Below the pieces are notes generated by a model. That model searched no databases and was not told where the DNA came from. It worked only from the letters and a program-made list of their open reading frames with translations. DNA of 64,000 nucleotides from Desmodesmus armatus (lineage: Eukaryota > Chlorophyta > Chlorophyceae > Sphaeropleales > Scenedesmaceae): positions 379,866 through 443,865 of the forward strand of contig VIIQ02000069.1 in the NCBI GenBank assembly GCA_007449985.2, in the 5' to 3' direction. A program made the translations under genes and the position numbers. Positions 30,192-42,604 of this stretch are shown here, in pieces (positions within the stretch are counted from its first letter, which is position 1; every line of letters starts with the position of its first letter).

Positions 30192-32949
30192 GATGTCGTG
30201 TTGTTCGCCAAACTGAGTACTACACTGTACACCAGTAGAGGGTTGGGTCTGTCGGGCATCGGGCGACCAATTGTCAACAACGTCATAGTTTTCATGGTTG
30301 TTGTTATCAAATGGCTCGCGGGCTGTGTTTGCCTGATCCAACTTGACGCATCAATTCCTTGTGCCGCACACAGTAGCCCAAACTAGGTTGGTGACCCTGA
30401 GGGCGCGGCAGCTTCTTTGCTTGGTTGCAAGGATGAATGTTTTAGTTTGAATGTTTTAGTTTGTAGCTGGCTGCCTGTCAGCCCTGTACTTGAGATGGCT
30501 TGCAAGCGTCGTGAATGCAACATGTTGGCACAACCAGGGCAGCTTCATTCAAATCAAAGTCATTTGCCGCAAGTTGCAAACCGCCAGGGCGGGAGTACTG
30601 CTGACATGGTGTTGGGCGATCCCACAGTGCACTTGAGGAAATGGCTGACGAAGGTCAAATCAACTGAGTGACCATGTAACATCATGTGAATGTCTATCAT
30701 GCCAGGCAGCACTCTGTAGCGTCAGAAACATACCCACTATACATGGCATGCACGAACACAGCAAGCTAGCCAACTTTGGCTAAGACAACGGCCAAATGTC
30801 GACAGCCGGCACACTCCTAGTGGCAATGGCGCCATCAAGATGGGACATGCAGCAGCAGGACATGCACTGCACAAAGATACCCAATGTATCAGACAGATGC
30901 TGGGCAACTGTGTACCACACAAGTTGTCACGCATAGATGGTAAGCTAGTGTTGTGGCTGCTCCATCGGGTGTGCCACACCGGGCCATCACCATTGTTGCA
31001 TAATGCGTTGGGACGGCACTTGCTGAAGACGTCACGTCATACATGTGTTGGCAAGGATACTATCCTAGTAGGAGTCATGTTGACTGACTGTCCTACCTAC
31101 TGTGCCACGCTGCCACCGTAGAGTCTACACATTCACAAACTGCTGAGTTATACATTGCAACAACCCTTACCAGTGAGTCAGTACCATGCCATGGTGATGG
31201 CATCGGATGCGTCAGTGCACAAATCTACTAGCTACATCAGCTACACTGAACGTGTCAACGCACCGACATCACGCATGCAGTGCACTGGCAGCTACACCAG
31301 GCTAGAACAGGCTCTTGCCTGCAAATGCAGCATCTGCATGTACAAGCTGCATGCACAGCAGTTCTAAACACCATGATGATGGGGTCAGGCTGACCCCGTC
31401 CCAGGACACTCACTCAGGGCCTGCGGCTTCAAGTCACTTGACACGGTGTGCCCGCACTAGTAGTGTGCCGGGTCAGCACACAACAGCAGGCATGCATACA
31501 TCCTGCACGGATGGGTGCTATATGCAGTGACATGGTCAGGACACACGTCTGCCAGTACGGTGCCACCGTGGGCCACCATTCTGTGGACGTGCCACTACAG
31601 AAATGTGCAAGCCGCCTAAAAGGATCTCAGTTGCATGGCACAGCAAGTGCCACTGCAACGAGTCACTCTGCAAAATCAAGGCACTGTGCGGTGCATACCT
31701 GGGAAGTGCAAGCCAGCGATTAGGAATCCCCTAAAACACCCAAACAACAGGGGACTAGGATACTGCTCACCTACACAGTGTATCCTGGGCGTAGCATAGA
31801 AGGACCACTAGGCACGTTGGACGGAGCAAGCCAGTTGCCTTGGGCCCCAAGGCAACACTGAAAGTCACTTTGAACCTTTCTTGACAGATTTGTCAGGAAG
31901 TCGCCAAGGGTACCTTGGGATGCCTAGGAAATAGGCACTTTGAGGCTCCTAACAGCATCAGAAAATCGCATGCATGCACTCATGTTGAGTGTGTGTTAGG
32001 GTAAACAAGGTGAAACACGCCAACAAGCAAGGCACACAGGCCCCCTGTGCAGCCAGGGCCTTCACTTGCTGGCTACAGCCGCCATGGCACGACTGATCAC
32101 CAGCTGCCAGCCACAAACTGGGTCAGTCATTATACAGTACGCGCATATGCGCTGGTCGATTCGGCCTGGCCGCGGTTGCTGCAGCTGTGCTGCTTGCCCT
32201 CAAGCACACCATTTTCAAATGCTCCAAAACCCTGGGTGCTCTCATCATCACTCTGATGACATCAAGCTGTGCCGAACAGCTGAGTCAGCTTGGGCGGGTC
32301 CCGAACATCTTTGACAGATAATGGCTCATTGCCTATCAGTGCGAAGGCCAGTTGCAACCAACCCTGGTCAGCTGTGCCACAGCTGGCAGCAACAACAGTC
32401 TTCTCAACCATTGCAAACCTTGCGTGCCGGTGCAAGCACAACCTAGATGCAGGCAGCAATGCTGCATGGCACTCATCAGCAAAAACATGGGTGACTGTGG
32501 CGAATGCTGCCAAGCAAGTCACATTGAGGCAAGAAGCTTTTCACCAGGCAAGGGAAAATTCACATGGCCGCCATGTAATGCTGAGCACCATATGAAAATG
32601 GGATCAGACATAGATCCATCCACTGGATGGGCAAGCGCCTACAAAGCATCAACTGGGCTGTTGCCTCCTGGATGTGTGTGCAACATACGGTGCAACCAGA
32701 CACATCATTCTCTATTAGTGAATAAGCTTGTTGGGGCAGTATGCGCCGGGGCTGAGCACGGCAGCAAAGCCCGCCACAGCAGCATTCATAAAACTCAAAA
32801 ACCTTGACCGCCACCAACATACACACTACATCACCAGAAGCACGCCCTGAATCACATATGTGCACAGTGCATGCACTCTCGTGAGGAACCATGCTGCGCC
32901 ATGCCAGCACCGCAAAGCTGCACTGTGGCCCCGCATTCAACCTCAACAC
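30192..32949. other. Gene-free stretch, C/A-rich on + strand
   Basis: No coding similarity is recognised in 2.7 kb. It probably includes the 3' flank of the - strand LRR gene. A 23-nt near-perfect palindrome, GTTGCCTTGG-gcc-CCAAGGCAAC, sits at about 31833-31855, with a related TACCTTGG/CCAAGG motif 50 bp on. No transposon termini or RNA gene were seen. Confidence 0.4.
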
Positions 32950-35900
32950 TCATAGGCAAATGGCCGGCGGATCCGGGGTCACAACCTTGCAAGGGTCCGG
33001 GTCTGGCTGCGGGTTGGGGTCAGAGGCAGAGTTGTTGGTCAACCCTTCAAAATTGACGATCTTGGTTCGCCACAGCGGACCTGAGCCCGTGTACAGCGTC
33101 GCGCCGCCAAGTCCGTAGTTGTCGGGACCGATTGTTTTGACGGTGCCGTTGATGAGGAAGTATTCGACGCCGTAGGACATCTCGAACTCCCGAAGCTTGT
33201 AACTGGCGGGAATGAAGCCTTCCAAATTCAAGTTGCTGTCGACCGTCCTGCATCCAAGAAGGCAGGTGGACGCAGTTGACATGAAAGCGGCGTCATGCGG
33301 CATGTCACCACTACGGGAAAACGCGGCCCTTTCGCGGCGTAAACATTTTTACAAACCAGTAAATCAGCGTAAGAGTTTGCGTAAACCTTCACTGGCGGGG
33401 GTAAAACGCTGGTAAAGTGCTGCTACTTTACAGGTTTACCTTGATGTAAAGAGGCCAAGTAAACTGAAAAAAAAGGCGAGTAAACTGCGCTTTACGCACG
33501 TAAGACCGGCATTCTGCGGTAATATTCAGTAAATATCGTTTACATGTTTACATGTAAACATGTAAACCTGTCTAGCCACAGTTTACGTGAATGCTGTAAA
33601 AGTGCCCGTAAACCTGCATGTTTACAATAGATTACAGTTGCTTTTACAACACGTTTACCAGCAACTGCGTAACATTGGCTGCCGTATCTCTCTCTCTGTA
33701 CTGCCATATGCGATCCCCTGTGTTGCCGCTGTTCAGCATGCAGCACCACTACATGTTGCTGACATCTCAGTGAAAGCGGGCTCTGCCAGGAGCCGCAAGC
33801 AGCTGCAGGTGTCCACGGTGCAGCCTGCATATGCAGCCTGCATATGCAGCCTGCATATGCAGCATGCATGCTAGCAGCAGTGCAGCCACTGGTGGCATGC
33901 TTGCACCCCTGCAGCTGTACTACTGTTGCATCAACTCCAAGAAACAACCCCCATAGCCTTTGATTGCACACGTATGTGTTACCCTCTTATCATGTAGACC
34001 TGCGACACCCGCAACTACGCCACCCCACAGGGCACACACAAAACACCCACCATGCTGTGCTCAAGTGCAGAGCCAACCCAATCAACAAGGTAGCCATCTA
34101 CACATGCATGACAAGCAAGAACACGGCGAGCATGTTCTTTGAAAGCACGCCACAACCCTTGATGTGCACATCTCCTGGCGTATTGGTGCTTGCTTGCAAC
34201 AGACCAGGCGTACAACACAACCGAAACCAAACCCAACCACACACACACAACATCAAGCACTGTCATGCCATGATCACCTAGATGCCCCCTCAACATTAGG
34301 GCGGACAACACTGCCGCAATCAAATGCATACAACACAACCTCCCTGCGCTCAGCTAGTGCCACTAGCGGCCATAGCTGTGTGTCGTCGCCTTGTGTAAGC
34401 TGATGCCGCAGCCTTGCCCGCTCAATGCCAAGACCTGCAGCAACATAGCACACTGCATGTCTCAGCATCTCATCTCCTAACCAAGCGTGTAATCAAGCGT
34501 GCTGGTCAGTCAGTCTCAGTACTGCTGAGTGATTGCTCAGACTAAAATGCCTCTTCAGCCTGACTAGTGCAACGATACTGCTATGCCATATCAGCGCAAG
34601 GAATATGGCAGCAAGAGCAAGGCAGCTCAAGGCTGGGGTGACATGACTTGCCACGTTATTGTCATACCAACAGGTATACAGCACAAGACTTACACAGTGT
34701 TGTTCCGCAAATGTGGGTCATGACGGCCATGCAAGTGGCGGCAGACCAGCCGGCAGCTGGACCTTCAGCAGCCCAGCGCTAGCAAGTAGCCAGATGACCT
34801 GCAGAGACACAGTGGCAAGGATGGGTTGTTTGAACTAATTTCTCTGGATGGTTTCACCACTGTTAGCCACATCAGGCAGCAGTTGCTCAGCGCCCTGCCA
34901 ACAACTGCAGACGAACCATACTCCCAAGCTGTTGCCATACTGCAGGCACATGGCTTGCTGTCAGGGCTGCCACTCACCATGACGAGTGCCATTGGAGGGG
35001 CAACGCAGAACGGGGTCAGTGGCATCTTGGCAGACAGCACCTCGCTCAGTCGATGTAGCTGAACATCCTGGATACGAGCATCTCAGCTCAAGTACAGAAC
35101 CTGCAGACATCAGAAAAGATGGCAGTGTGGTAAAGTGGCACTGTGCAGTATGTGGAAGCAAACACAGGTGTCACATGTATGCATGGCATTAAATGCCACT
35201 TGCTGCTGCCCACAGGCGCTTGCTCCCCCAGCCTGGATCACCTCTCAGTAAAGCAGCTGTACCACCTCTCAGTGCTGCTGCTGTATTACAGCAGCACACT
35301 CAAACATGGTGGTGAAGGCTGTAGTCAGAGGCACTGTACAGCGACTGACGTCGCTTTTCTAACTGTCACCAGTCCCCTTGACAACAGCAACCAAGCACAC
35401 CGTTGAATGCATGTGTTCTCATCGCAGCTCAAACAGAATGCCATTCATTAACTGAACACATACATGGAAAGCCGCAGCTCACCTGCAGGCTGTGGTGAAG
35501 CGGGTTGCCTGTGGGGATGCAACTGCCGCTGCTCATGAGTGATTGCAGCCCTGCCCAGCCGTTGGTCGAAGGGCTGCACACAGGCCAACAACGTATGCCC
35601 TTCAGCATATATAACATGAGATGCACCGGCAGAGACCGCCACACGCACAGGCAGACACTGGACCTTACCAACCAACTGCCAGATCACATCACGTCTGTAT
35701 GTCTGCTGAAGACACCAGCCGTCGCCTGCCTGCCTCAGACAAGAACTGATGATACATGTAAGCGTTCCAAGCACTTGATCATTGATCCTGAGCTTCGGTA
35801 CGCTGAGCTTCTGTCTGCTGTGCAGCAGCACAGTGGTCTGCAGGCGCGTATCGATCGATGGAGGCTTCCATGGAACGTCAGTTTGGCTTGACAACTACGC

Positions 35901-38900
35901 TGTATAAGCTAGTCTGCGGTATATGCAGCGGCGCCCTCATTAGTCACTGCAACGGTCATGCCGTTGGGAGTTACGTGAGTTGTAATGTTTGTTTCTGTAG
36001 CTTTACCACAGAATTACAGGCAATTACTGATGTAAATATGTTTTACTTCAGTTCTTACGGTCTTACAAGCAGATTACGCTGGTTTTACAAGTTTACCTCC
36101 AGGTGGTTGGTGTTTACAATGTAAGCTTTGTAAATGATGTGGTAATTCCAAGTTTACAGCGTCGTACAAGAGGTCGGTTTCCAGTAGTGCACCCAGCGAG
36201 TTGTTTGAAAAACATCGACACTGACCAGCTGATGTGCGCTCAGTGCGTACTGGCATCACGTTGGTGAGGCACACATGGGGCGAACCTAGGACTGACATGG
36301 CCGCGCCGCGCTTGGCAAGCAATAATTGTGGTATCACGGCTGCTGCAGTAGAACCCTTCAATGCGTGACCCCGTTGAAGCATGCTGCCAGCATGTAGGGG
36401 ACCAAACTCATGCACACACTACTCAAGGTTAGACTGTCTTGAGAGATGCAGCGGCTGGTTGCAAGTCATGTGTCAACTTGTGACAAGCAAGGGTATGCGC
36501 AGCCGCTGCGCATACCCGCTGCGCGAGTGACTCGCCACTAGATTACTCAGTAGTACCTATGCTTGGTATGTGTGGACAAGATATACTTACAGTAACTTGA
36601 GCTTGGTCAGGGCGTTGAACTCTGTTGCTGGGAATGAGCCCTCCAGGTTATTGCCAGCCATCGTCCTGCAAAGGCAGCACACCAGCAAAACGTCCCTCAG
36701 CAAATAACGCCGTGACAGCTTACCACTGGACACTTGGGCTCTCTGCCCCTGGACTTCACCGGGTGGCACCAAACAACACATGCACAAGTTTGTGTGTGTG
36801 CACTGCTGGCGCAAGGGGGACACTTCCCCTGGGCGCCCAAGTAGTATCAGAGGCAACCGACTGGTTGTGATGGTTCTCGGAACCCGCGGAGAATAGCTTG
36901 CATGTAAGAAGGGTCTGTACAAGCCCAGCTGACAGCCCGGCTGGTGTCAAGCCAAGCAGCTGGTGTCACTGAGTGAAAGTTTTATATCAGGCATTGCTGA
37001 CGATGTGGCCACACTCACAGTGTTTCCAGACTCTCCATGGCCGACCATGCTGCCGGCACCGTGCCCCTGATACCAACAGCAAACTGCTCAGCCAACACCT
37101 GACGGTTCCTCCAACTTCCTGCAGAAGCAATCAACATGATGGAGGGGTGGGGGAGGTGAGGAGTCACTCCATGATGGCAGACGTACAGGGAGTGAGCACA
37201 ACTTGTCATATGTTGTCAGAGCACCTGACGAGCTGGCTGCCCGGATCGTCAAACCGGGTTTGTAATGCAGCTTCCTGCACATGCAACCAGTACTTTGGTC
37301 GGCAGGACTCCTTGCCAAGTCGCTGAGTGCAGGGATAAAGGTTTCAATACCACACTAGTAGCCCAAGCCCGTCCGTTAGTAGTACCGATCACTCACAGTG
37401 TCTGCAGCGTCTTGAGCTTGCTCAAAGTGGCTGGCAGTGACCCCGTGATGTAGTTGAAGGAGACATCGATCTCAACCGGTTGTAGCAGGTCGCCCCAAGC
37501 CGGTGGGATCGGACCGCTAAAAGGCGACAACGGCAGCAGACTGCGCAGCAGCAGCAGCAGCAGCGGTGGCGGTAAGGGGCAGCAGCCAAGAAGAAAGCAC
37601 TCGGTGTTGATGTGGGGTGCAGGGGGGGACTTGCGGTGGCGTGTTGTGCAAGCAGTCTGTATTGCAGACACCTTCTATTCCAATGCAGATTTGAGTCACG
37701 CCCCACAGCTGGCAAGTATGGCAATAGGCATGAAAGTGCACTTACATTTTACTGATGACTCCAGGCTTCAGAATGGGGTCGACACACTCCACGCCCATCC
37801 AGAAGGTCTCGGCCGACTGTGGCCCATTGCAGAGATCGAACTCTTCTGACCAACCGTAGGAGACGAAGTCCTTGATCCTGGGGTTTTCCTCCACACTTTT
37901 GAGCAGTGCTATCTTATCTCCGTTATACAGCGGATCCGCTGGTGGTTGCGGTTCAGGGCTGGGACTCGGGCTCTCCACAGGCAATGGTGGTGGCGCTGGG
38001 GGACGGGGGGGAGGGGGGCTGGGCGTAACCGGTGGGGGGGAGGGTGTTGTGCTCGGTGGGGGTGGGGGCTAGGCTGTTGGCTGGGTGGGGGAGGGGGGAG
38101 GGGGTCACTGACGGTGGGGGGGAGAGGGGGTCACCGACGGGGGTGGGGGCGGACTGGGGAATGCAGATGGCGGTGGTGGGGGGCTGGGGATCGCGCCCGG
38201 AGGGGGTGGGGGGCTGGGAGACTCAGTTGGGGGAGGGGGGCTGGGGAGTGTGGAGGGGGGTGGGGGAGGGGTGGGGGAGGTGCCGGGTGGAGGTGGGGGG
38301 CTAGGGAGTGGTGCGGGAGGAGGGTTGGGGGAGGTGGATGGGGGTGGTGGGGGGCTGGGGTCTGGGGTGTAAAAATATTCGCAAGAGCTGTACTGGATGG
38401 GGAGCGACTGTGGCTCTGAGATGAGGTGGCCGAGGGTTCAGAGACGTCCAGCATTGCGTCCAGGAAGGGTACATGCAGCAGCAACACAGTAACATTGCTG
38501 TCATGTCATGGTGCAGGATAGGCAGCTTGATGCAGCACTAAAGCACATGCATGTTCAGGTGCTGGTGCCGTACGGATCACCAACCCAAGAAATTCAATTT
38601 AAGGTCCAGACGCTGCGATCTGTGTGTTCACACACCTGTGATGCATCCCAGGGGCCGTTCCAATTTGTAGTAAGGGCCTCATACATGTTACTGAGGATTT
38701 TGAAACACACAGACATTCAACACACTCAAAACGCTGGAGTCAGAACCCAAAACCCTGCAATCTGACACAGTGTGTGCCCACACACCTGTGATGCATCCCA
38801 GGTTGTGTTCCAGTATGTAGTAAGAGCCACACATGTTGTTGAAGATCTTGTTGCAGGGGCCACCGGTTTGCCATAAGCTTGTGGCCATGGAGAGTGAACC

Positions 38901-39058
38901 CGCAGCCCCTTCCAACTTGATCTCAATTTGGATGTCACAAACAATGTTGGGCTGCAGATCAAGCCAGCAGGAAAGCAGAACAGCAGGCCAATGCAGCAGA
39001 GGGCGGTGTCATTCACATTGTTGGGGCCCATTAAGAGGGGAGGGGGGGGGCAGCAGGG

Positions 39059-39135
<77 letters not shown>

Positions 39136-39458
39136 GTAGCGTTCCTGAACATATACATGCTTTGGGTATGCCGCTGCTGCTGCAGCTGCTGCCGGTATGC
39201 GTCTCTGCTGGTGCGTGCTGCTGCCACTGCTGCTGCTACGTGCTGCTGGTGCTGCTGCTGCTTCTGGTGGCACCTGCTGGTCTGTACATGCGCTGCATCA
39301 TACGGCATGTTTGCGCTGCTGGAGACTTTCACAAGTTTGAGGGGCTTGTTGTTGTTGGCATGCTTCTGCTGCAGCTGCATGATGCTCTAGCTGCTGCTGC
39401 TGCTGTTGCCGCAGCTGTCCTGCTGCTGCTGCTGCTGCTTCTGCTGCTGTCGTCACTA

Positions 39459-39510
<52 letters not shown>

Positions 39511-39862
39511 ATCGCCGCTGCTGCTCATGATGCTGCTGTTGCTGGTGCTGCAACTTCACGTAACAATGATACTGATTCACGGTGACAGCGGTTCAGCTGC
39601 AGCTTGTGGTGGTGGTGGTGCTGCTGCTATCTTACGCTGCCAACCCAAGAATGTGTTGAGAATGCGACCCAAACCCACACACTGCCCAAGACTGCGCTTA
39701 CATTGATTTGTGGCGGCAAGCCTGCTGCATGCACCACACTCTGAGCCTTTACAGCTGCTCCATGCACTTTTGCCGCTGATGCTGCCACTGCTGCTGCTGC
39801 CCCGCGCGCTCCATTCAATGAAGCCGATGCCTTGGCCTACACACATGTACGTACACAGTGAG

Positions 39863-39943
<81 letters not shown>

Positions 39944-41080
39944 CAGTAGCAGCATACAGGGTGCCATCACAACGGCAGCAGCAGGAGAGGCATAGCATGG
40001 GGGGAGAGGAGGCATCGGCAGCGTCTGGAACTACAACCACACGGGAAAGGTCTACTGGGCACAGGACGGTCAGCAGACAAGAGGCTTGCTGAGGCGGCAT
40101 ATCCCCTGTAAATGAACAGTAAGGACCATCTTCAGCTGAGGCAGTTGCCCCCCACCCCCCTCCTTCTTCCTGTGACAGAGCACCCACCAACCCACCTGCA
40201 CAGAGCTGCCGATAACACCTGCCATCGTAGCCAGAAAGCTCCTCACATTGCCTTCAACACCCCCAAGACCTGCTGCGCTACACGACCCCACTGCTAGCGC
40301 AGGCCACACCGCAGTCTGTGCCTGGATAGGCGAAGGACTCGGCGACGGCGGCGGCCCACCACTGCTGCTGCCGCCAGACGTCGAAGACCCACCACTGCTG
40401 CCGCTGCTGCTGCCGCCACCACTGCTGCTGGTGCACCCCCAGCCGCAGTTGCTGCCGCCGCTGCTGGTGCTGCTGCCCCACCACTGACCCCAGCCGCCGC
40501 CTCCACTGGAGATCGATCCTTGCCCCCAGCCACCCCCACCTCCCGGGTGGGAAAGGTAGCAGCACTCTGGCCAGGCGTAGTATCCCTGCCGTTTTGACAT
40601 GTAGAACGCATAAAGGCTGTCTCGCGTAACGCACTGGCAACGCGCAACGCGTGTGGGCACTGTTGCACAATGCCGAGGGCAGTAGCGATTTGGATGCCGG
40701 TCCCTATCATCCCTGTATAGGAACCCATCCCATCTGCCTCCAAGACCAGGCCTGCCCTTGTACCCGCCCCAGCTTTTGTACCGTAGGGTGGTGTGGGCGG
40801 GAGCTGCTGCATCTGCTGATCTGTTCAGGGACTTCACGTAAACCACGCCGCTGGCAGCTGGGCTTGGAGATGGGACAGCTGCTGCTGCGGGTGGTGCTGG
40901 TGCTGCTGGTGCGGTGGGTACTGTGGGAATCTGTGTCGCCAACTCCTGTGCTGCTGCTCCAGGTAGCAACCAGCTGCTGCTAATGCTACTGCTACTAGAG
41001 GGTCTGATGCGTGGAAGATGATACTCTGCACCAGCTATCATAAGCACCAGCACCAGCTGCCGTCTTCGAAGCAGGCCCAT
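32950..41080 (-). CDS. Secreted proline-rich leucine-rich-repeat protein
   Basis: In-phase exons on -: 41080-40196, 39836-39702, 38951-38786, 38415-38135, 38068-37746, 37516-37397, 37066-37019, 36665-36591 and 33247-32950, about 776 aa. Parts in order: signal peptide from the second in-frame ATG (MGLLRRRQLVLVLMIAG; an ATG at 41137 would add 19 residues), a cysteine-bearing region (YCPRHCATVPTRVARCQC), a Gly/Ser/Trp-rich linker and an Ala-rich segment. A Cys domain follows (NIVCDIQIEIKLEG), then an SPPPPP hydroxyproline-type rod (about 405-530) and an LRR cap (DKIALLKSVEENPRI...WMGVECV). The last part has LRRs (GPIPPAWGDL, FNYITGSLPATLSKLKTLQTL, NNLEGSFPATEFNAL). Such proteins sit in the algal wall or matrix. 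The SPPPP exon stays open only if 38134-38069 is a 66-bp GT-TAG intron; otherwise there are two compensating frameshifts. The last intron holds a CACTA element. Exon 1-2 joining is the least certain. Confidence 0.75.
33309..36189. mobile_element. Non-autonomous CACTA (En/Spm-like) DNA transposon
   Basis: 2,881 bp with terminal inverted repeats: CACTACGGGAAAACG at the left, and CACTACTGGAAACCG at the right on the - strand. The element is flanked by the 3-bp target duplication CAC (33306-33308 and 36190-36192). Both ends (about 33345-33660 and 35960-36165) are packed with GTAAA/TTTAC subterminal motifs in both orientations, as expected for transposase-binding arrays of this superfamily. No transposase similarity is seen in the interior ORFs. 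It lies wholly inside the last intron of the LRR gene. Confidence 0.88.
36491..36517. repeat. Perfect 12-bp-arm hairpin
   Basis: GGGTATGCGCAG and CTGCGCATACCC surround a 3-nt loop, in the LRR gene's last intron just right of the CACTA element. Purpose unknown. Confidence 0.7.
38624..38691 (-). repeat. Echo of LRR-gene exon 3 end
   Basis: The last about 65 bases of the exon at 38951-38786 recur in the next intron with the same donor edge (TGGGATGCATCACAG/GTGTGTG). Internal substitutions break the reading frame. Confidence 0.8.
39061..39132. repeat. (CTG)24 tract
   Basis: A pure CTG run inside an intron of the - strand LRR gene (CAG on the sense strand). More interrupted CTG runs are at 39395-39511. 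Confidence 0.95.
39865..39942. repeat. (CAG)26 tract
   Basis: A pure CAG run 28 bp from the second-exon acceptor of the LRR gene, so on the sense strand it is a CTG tract next to the splice site. Confidence 0.95.
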
Positions 41081-42555
41081 ACTGACCACAACAGTGGTAC
41101 TGTTGTGAGGGCGGGTGGTACTGTTTTGATCGCTCAAGAGACAGGGTTGACCGTCAAAATAATGTTATGCATAGGAACATATACAAGTTGTGCGTGGTAG
41201 CTGCGTTCGAGCTTTCTGAACAGAGGAGTGTGCGATCCCACCACGATGGCGAGCTTTGCAGAAGCAACGGTTGCAAGATCCTGTCTGGTCAGAGTGTCTC
41301 ACATTTTCAGTGACATAAGCAACCCGTTGATCTTTGACAGCAGCCAGCATGCCTCACCTCCAATGTTGGCTCCAGCTTTGTCAGTCGTCGCTATTCAGCA
41401 GGTGACACCACATTAAAGATCAGTAGGCAGTCGTTGCTATATTGTTGCTTTGTCAAATTGCACGGTGGCAGAATTACTGCGGGACGATGAGTGACTGCTG
41501 CCTCAACCTTCGCGGCACTGTTGTAAGCAGATAAGTTTGGTAAGTAACATAAGCTTGCTTTGGTGATTTGTGCAAACACGATGCTACCCCCTTGGTGGTT
41601 TCCTGCGCGGGTCAGTGTGATATGTTCTTGGAGGTTCACTGTGAAGAGATGTGGATGCATGTGCTTCGAGCAATTTGCAAAACTGGGCGACGGAGGTAAA
41701 AGAAGTATTGGGGTACATGTCTAGAAAATGTAGGTCCGGAAGTTGAATGGGTGGGGGAAACTCTTTTCGGTCACTTCACTGCATGAGAGGCTGATGCTCT
41801 CTGCATGAGAGGCTGAAACTGCTGGAGCCAGCAAACGGCTCATCCATGTCTGCTCTGCATCAGCAGAGCAGACGCCTGCTGCTTGGGTCGCTGGATTTCC
41901 GTCTGTCCCGCCACCTCAGCTGAGTGTCCGCTGCCTGTACCCAAGTGGCTGTTCTCAGCATGCACAAGCTTGTGCAGCAGATAGCGTCACTGCCCAGCAG
42001 ACCACCAGCAGCCTGCAACCAAAACTTTTTCGCAAGCATTTTCCCACAGTTCGCAAGCATGCCATGCCATGTGGGAAGTTCCCACAGTTATATGGGGCGA
42101 CACTGAGTCAACCAATCCTGGAGCCAGTCATGATTCAGAAGAGACCCCTCCCACTGTCTTGAGAGTCCTAGGATGCAGGCGCCTGCAATGCGGCGTGCCA
42201 CGAAGTTTAGACACCACTGTTTCGTGCAGAATGATCAGGCCTGGAGCATTTGAATTACATTGTTACAGTACCCCATGCCAAATGAAGCCACACAGGGCTG
42301 ATACAAAGCCGTAGAGGCCAGAGAACACATGCTGCTGTTACGGTACACAGACAGAGCCCCAGCCATGCGGGTTAGGGGACCACAAGCTGCCTTTACCTTC
42401 TACTGCTCTGCCACCGGGTATAAAAACCTGCAGTGCAGTGCCTCTAGAGATGTGCAGATAATTGAACCTACATTGCAGACAACGCAAACCGACCATCCTG
42501 CTAGGAAACACGAACACAACGTCACACACTCACGAGTCAGAACTGATCATCCTAG
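41081..42555. other. Intergenic region between two - strand genes
   Basis: It contains the LRR promoter side and the 3' flank of the lipocalin-cyclophilin gene. No ORF is convincing. TCTGCTCTG-catcag-CAGAGCAGA is a small palindrome at about 41850-41873. Confidence 0.4.
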
Positions 42556-42560
42556 TTACA
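42556..42560 (-). terminator. TGTAA polyadenylation signal of the lipocalin-cyclophilin gene
   Basis: On the - strand GCTTGTGTAACTAGG lies about 45 nt downstream of the TAA stop. Confidence 0.55.
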
Positions 42561-42604
42561 CAAGCCTTTGCGAAGTCAAAGTCAAACTGAGCTATCACGG
42601 AACA

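Noticed and set aside
33800..33870. CRISPR-like spacing of CTGCATATGCAGC repeats
   Set aside because: A three-unit palindromic tandem repeat without spacers, in a eukaryotic transposon.
33800..35900. Search for a transposase inside the CACTA element
   Set aside because: Several ORFs of 60-150 codons, but none with recognisable transposase motifs.
38833..39530. Poly-Leu/Ala ORFs around 39.0-39.5 kb
   Set aside because: Translations of CTG runs inside an LRR-gene intron; flanks show no protein similarity.
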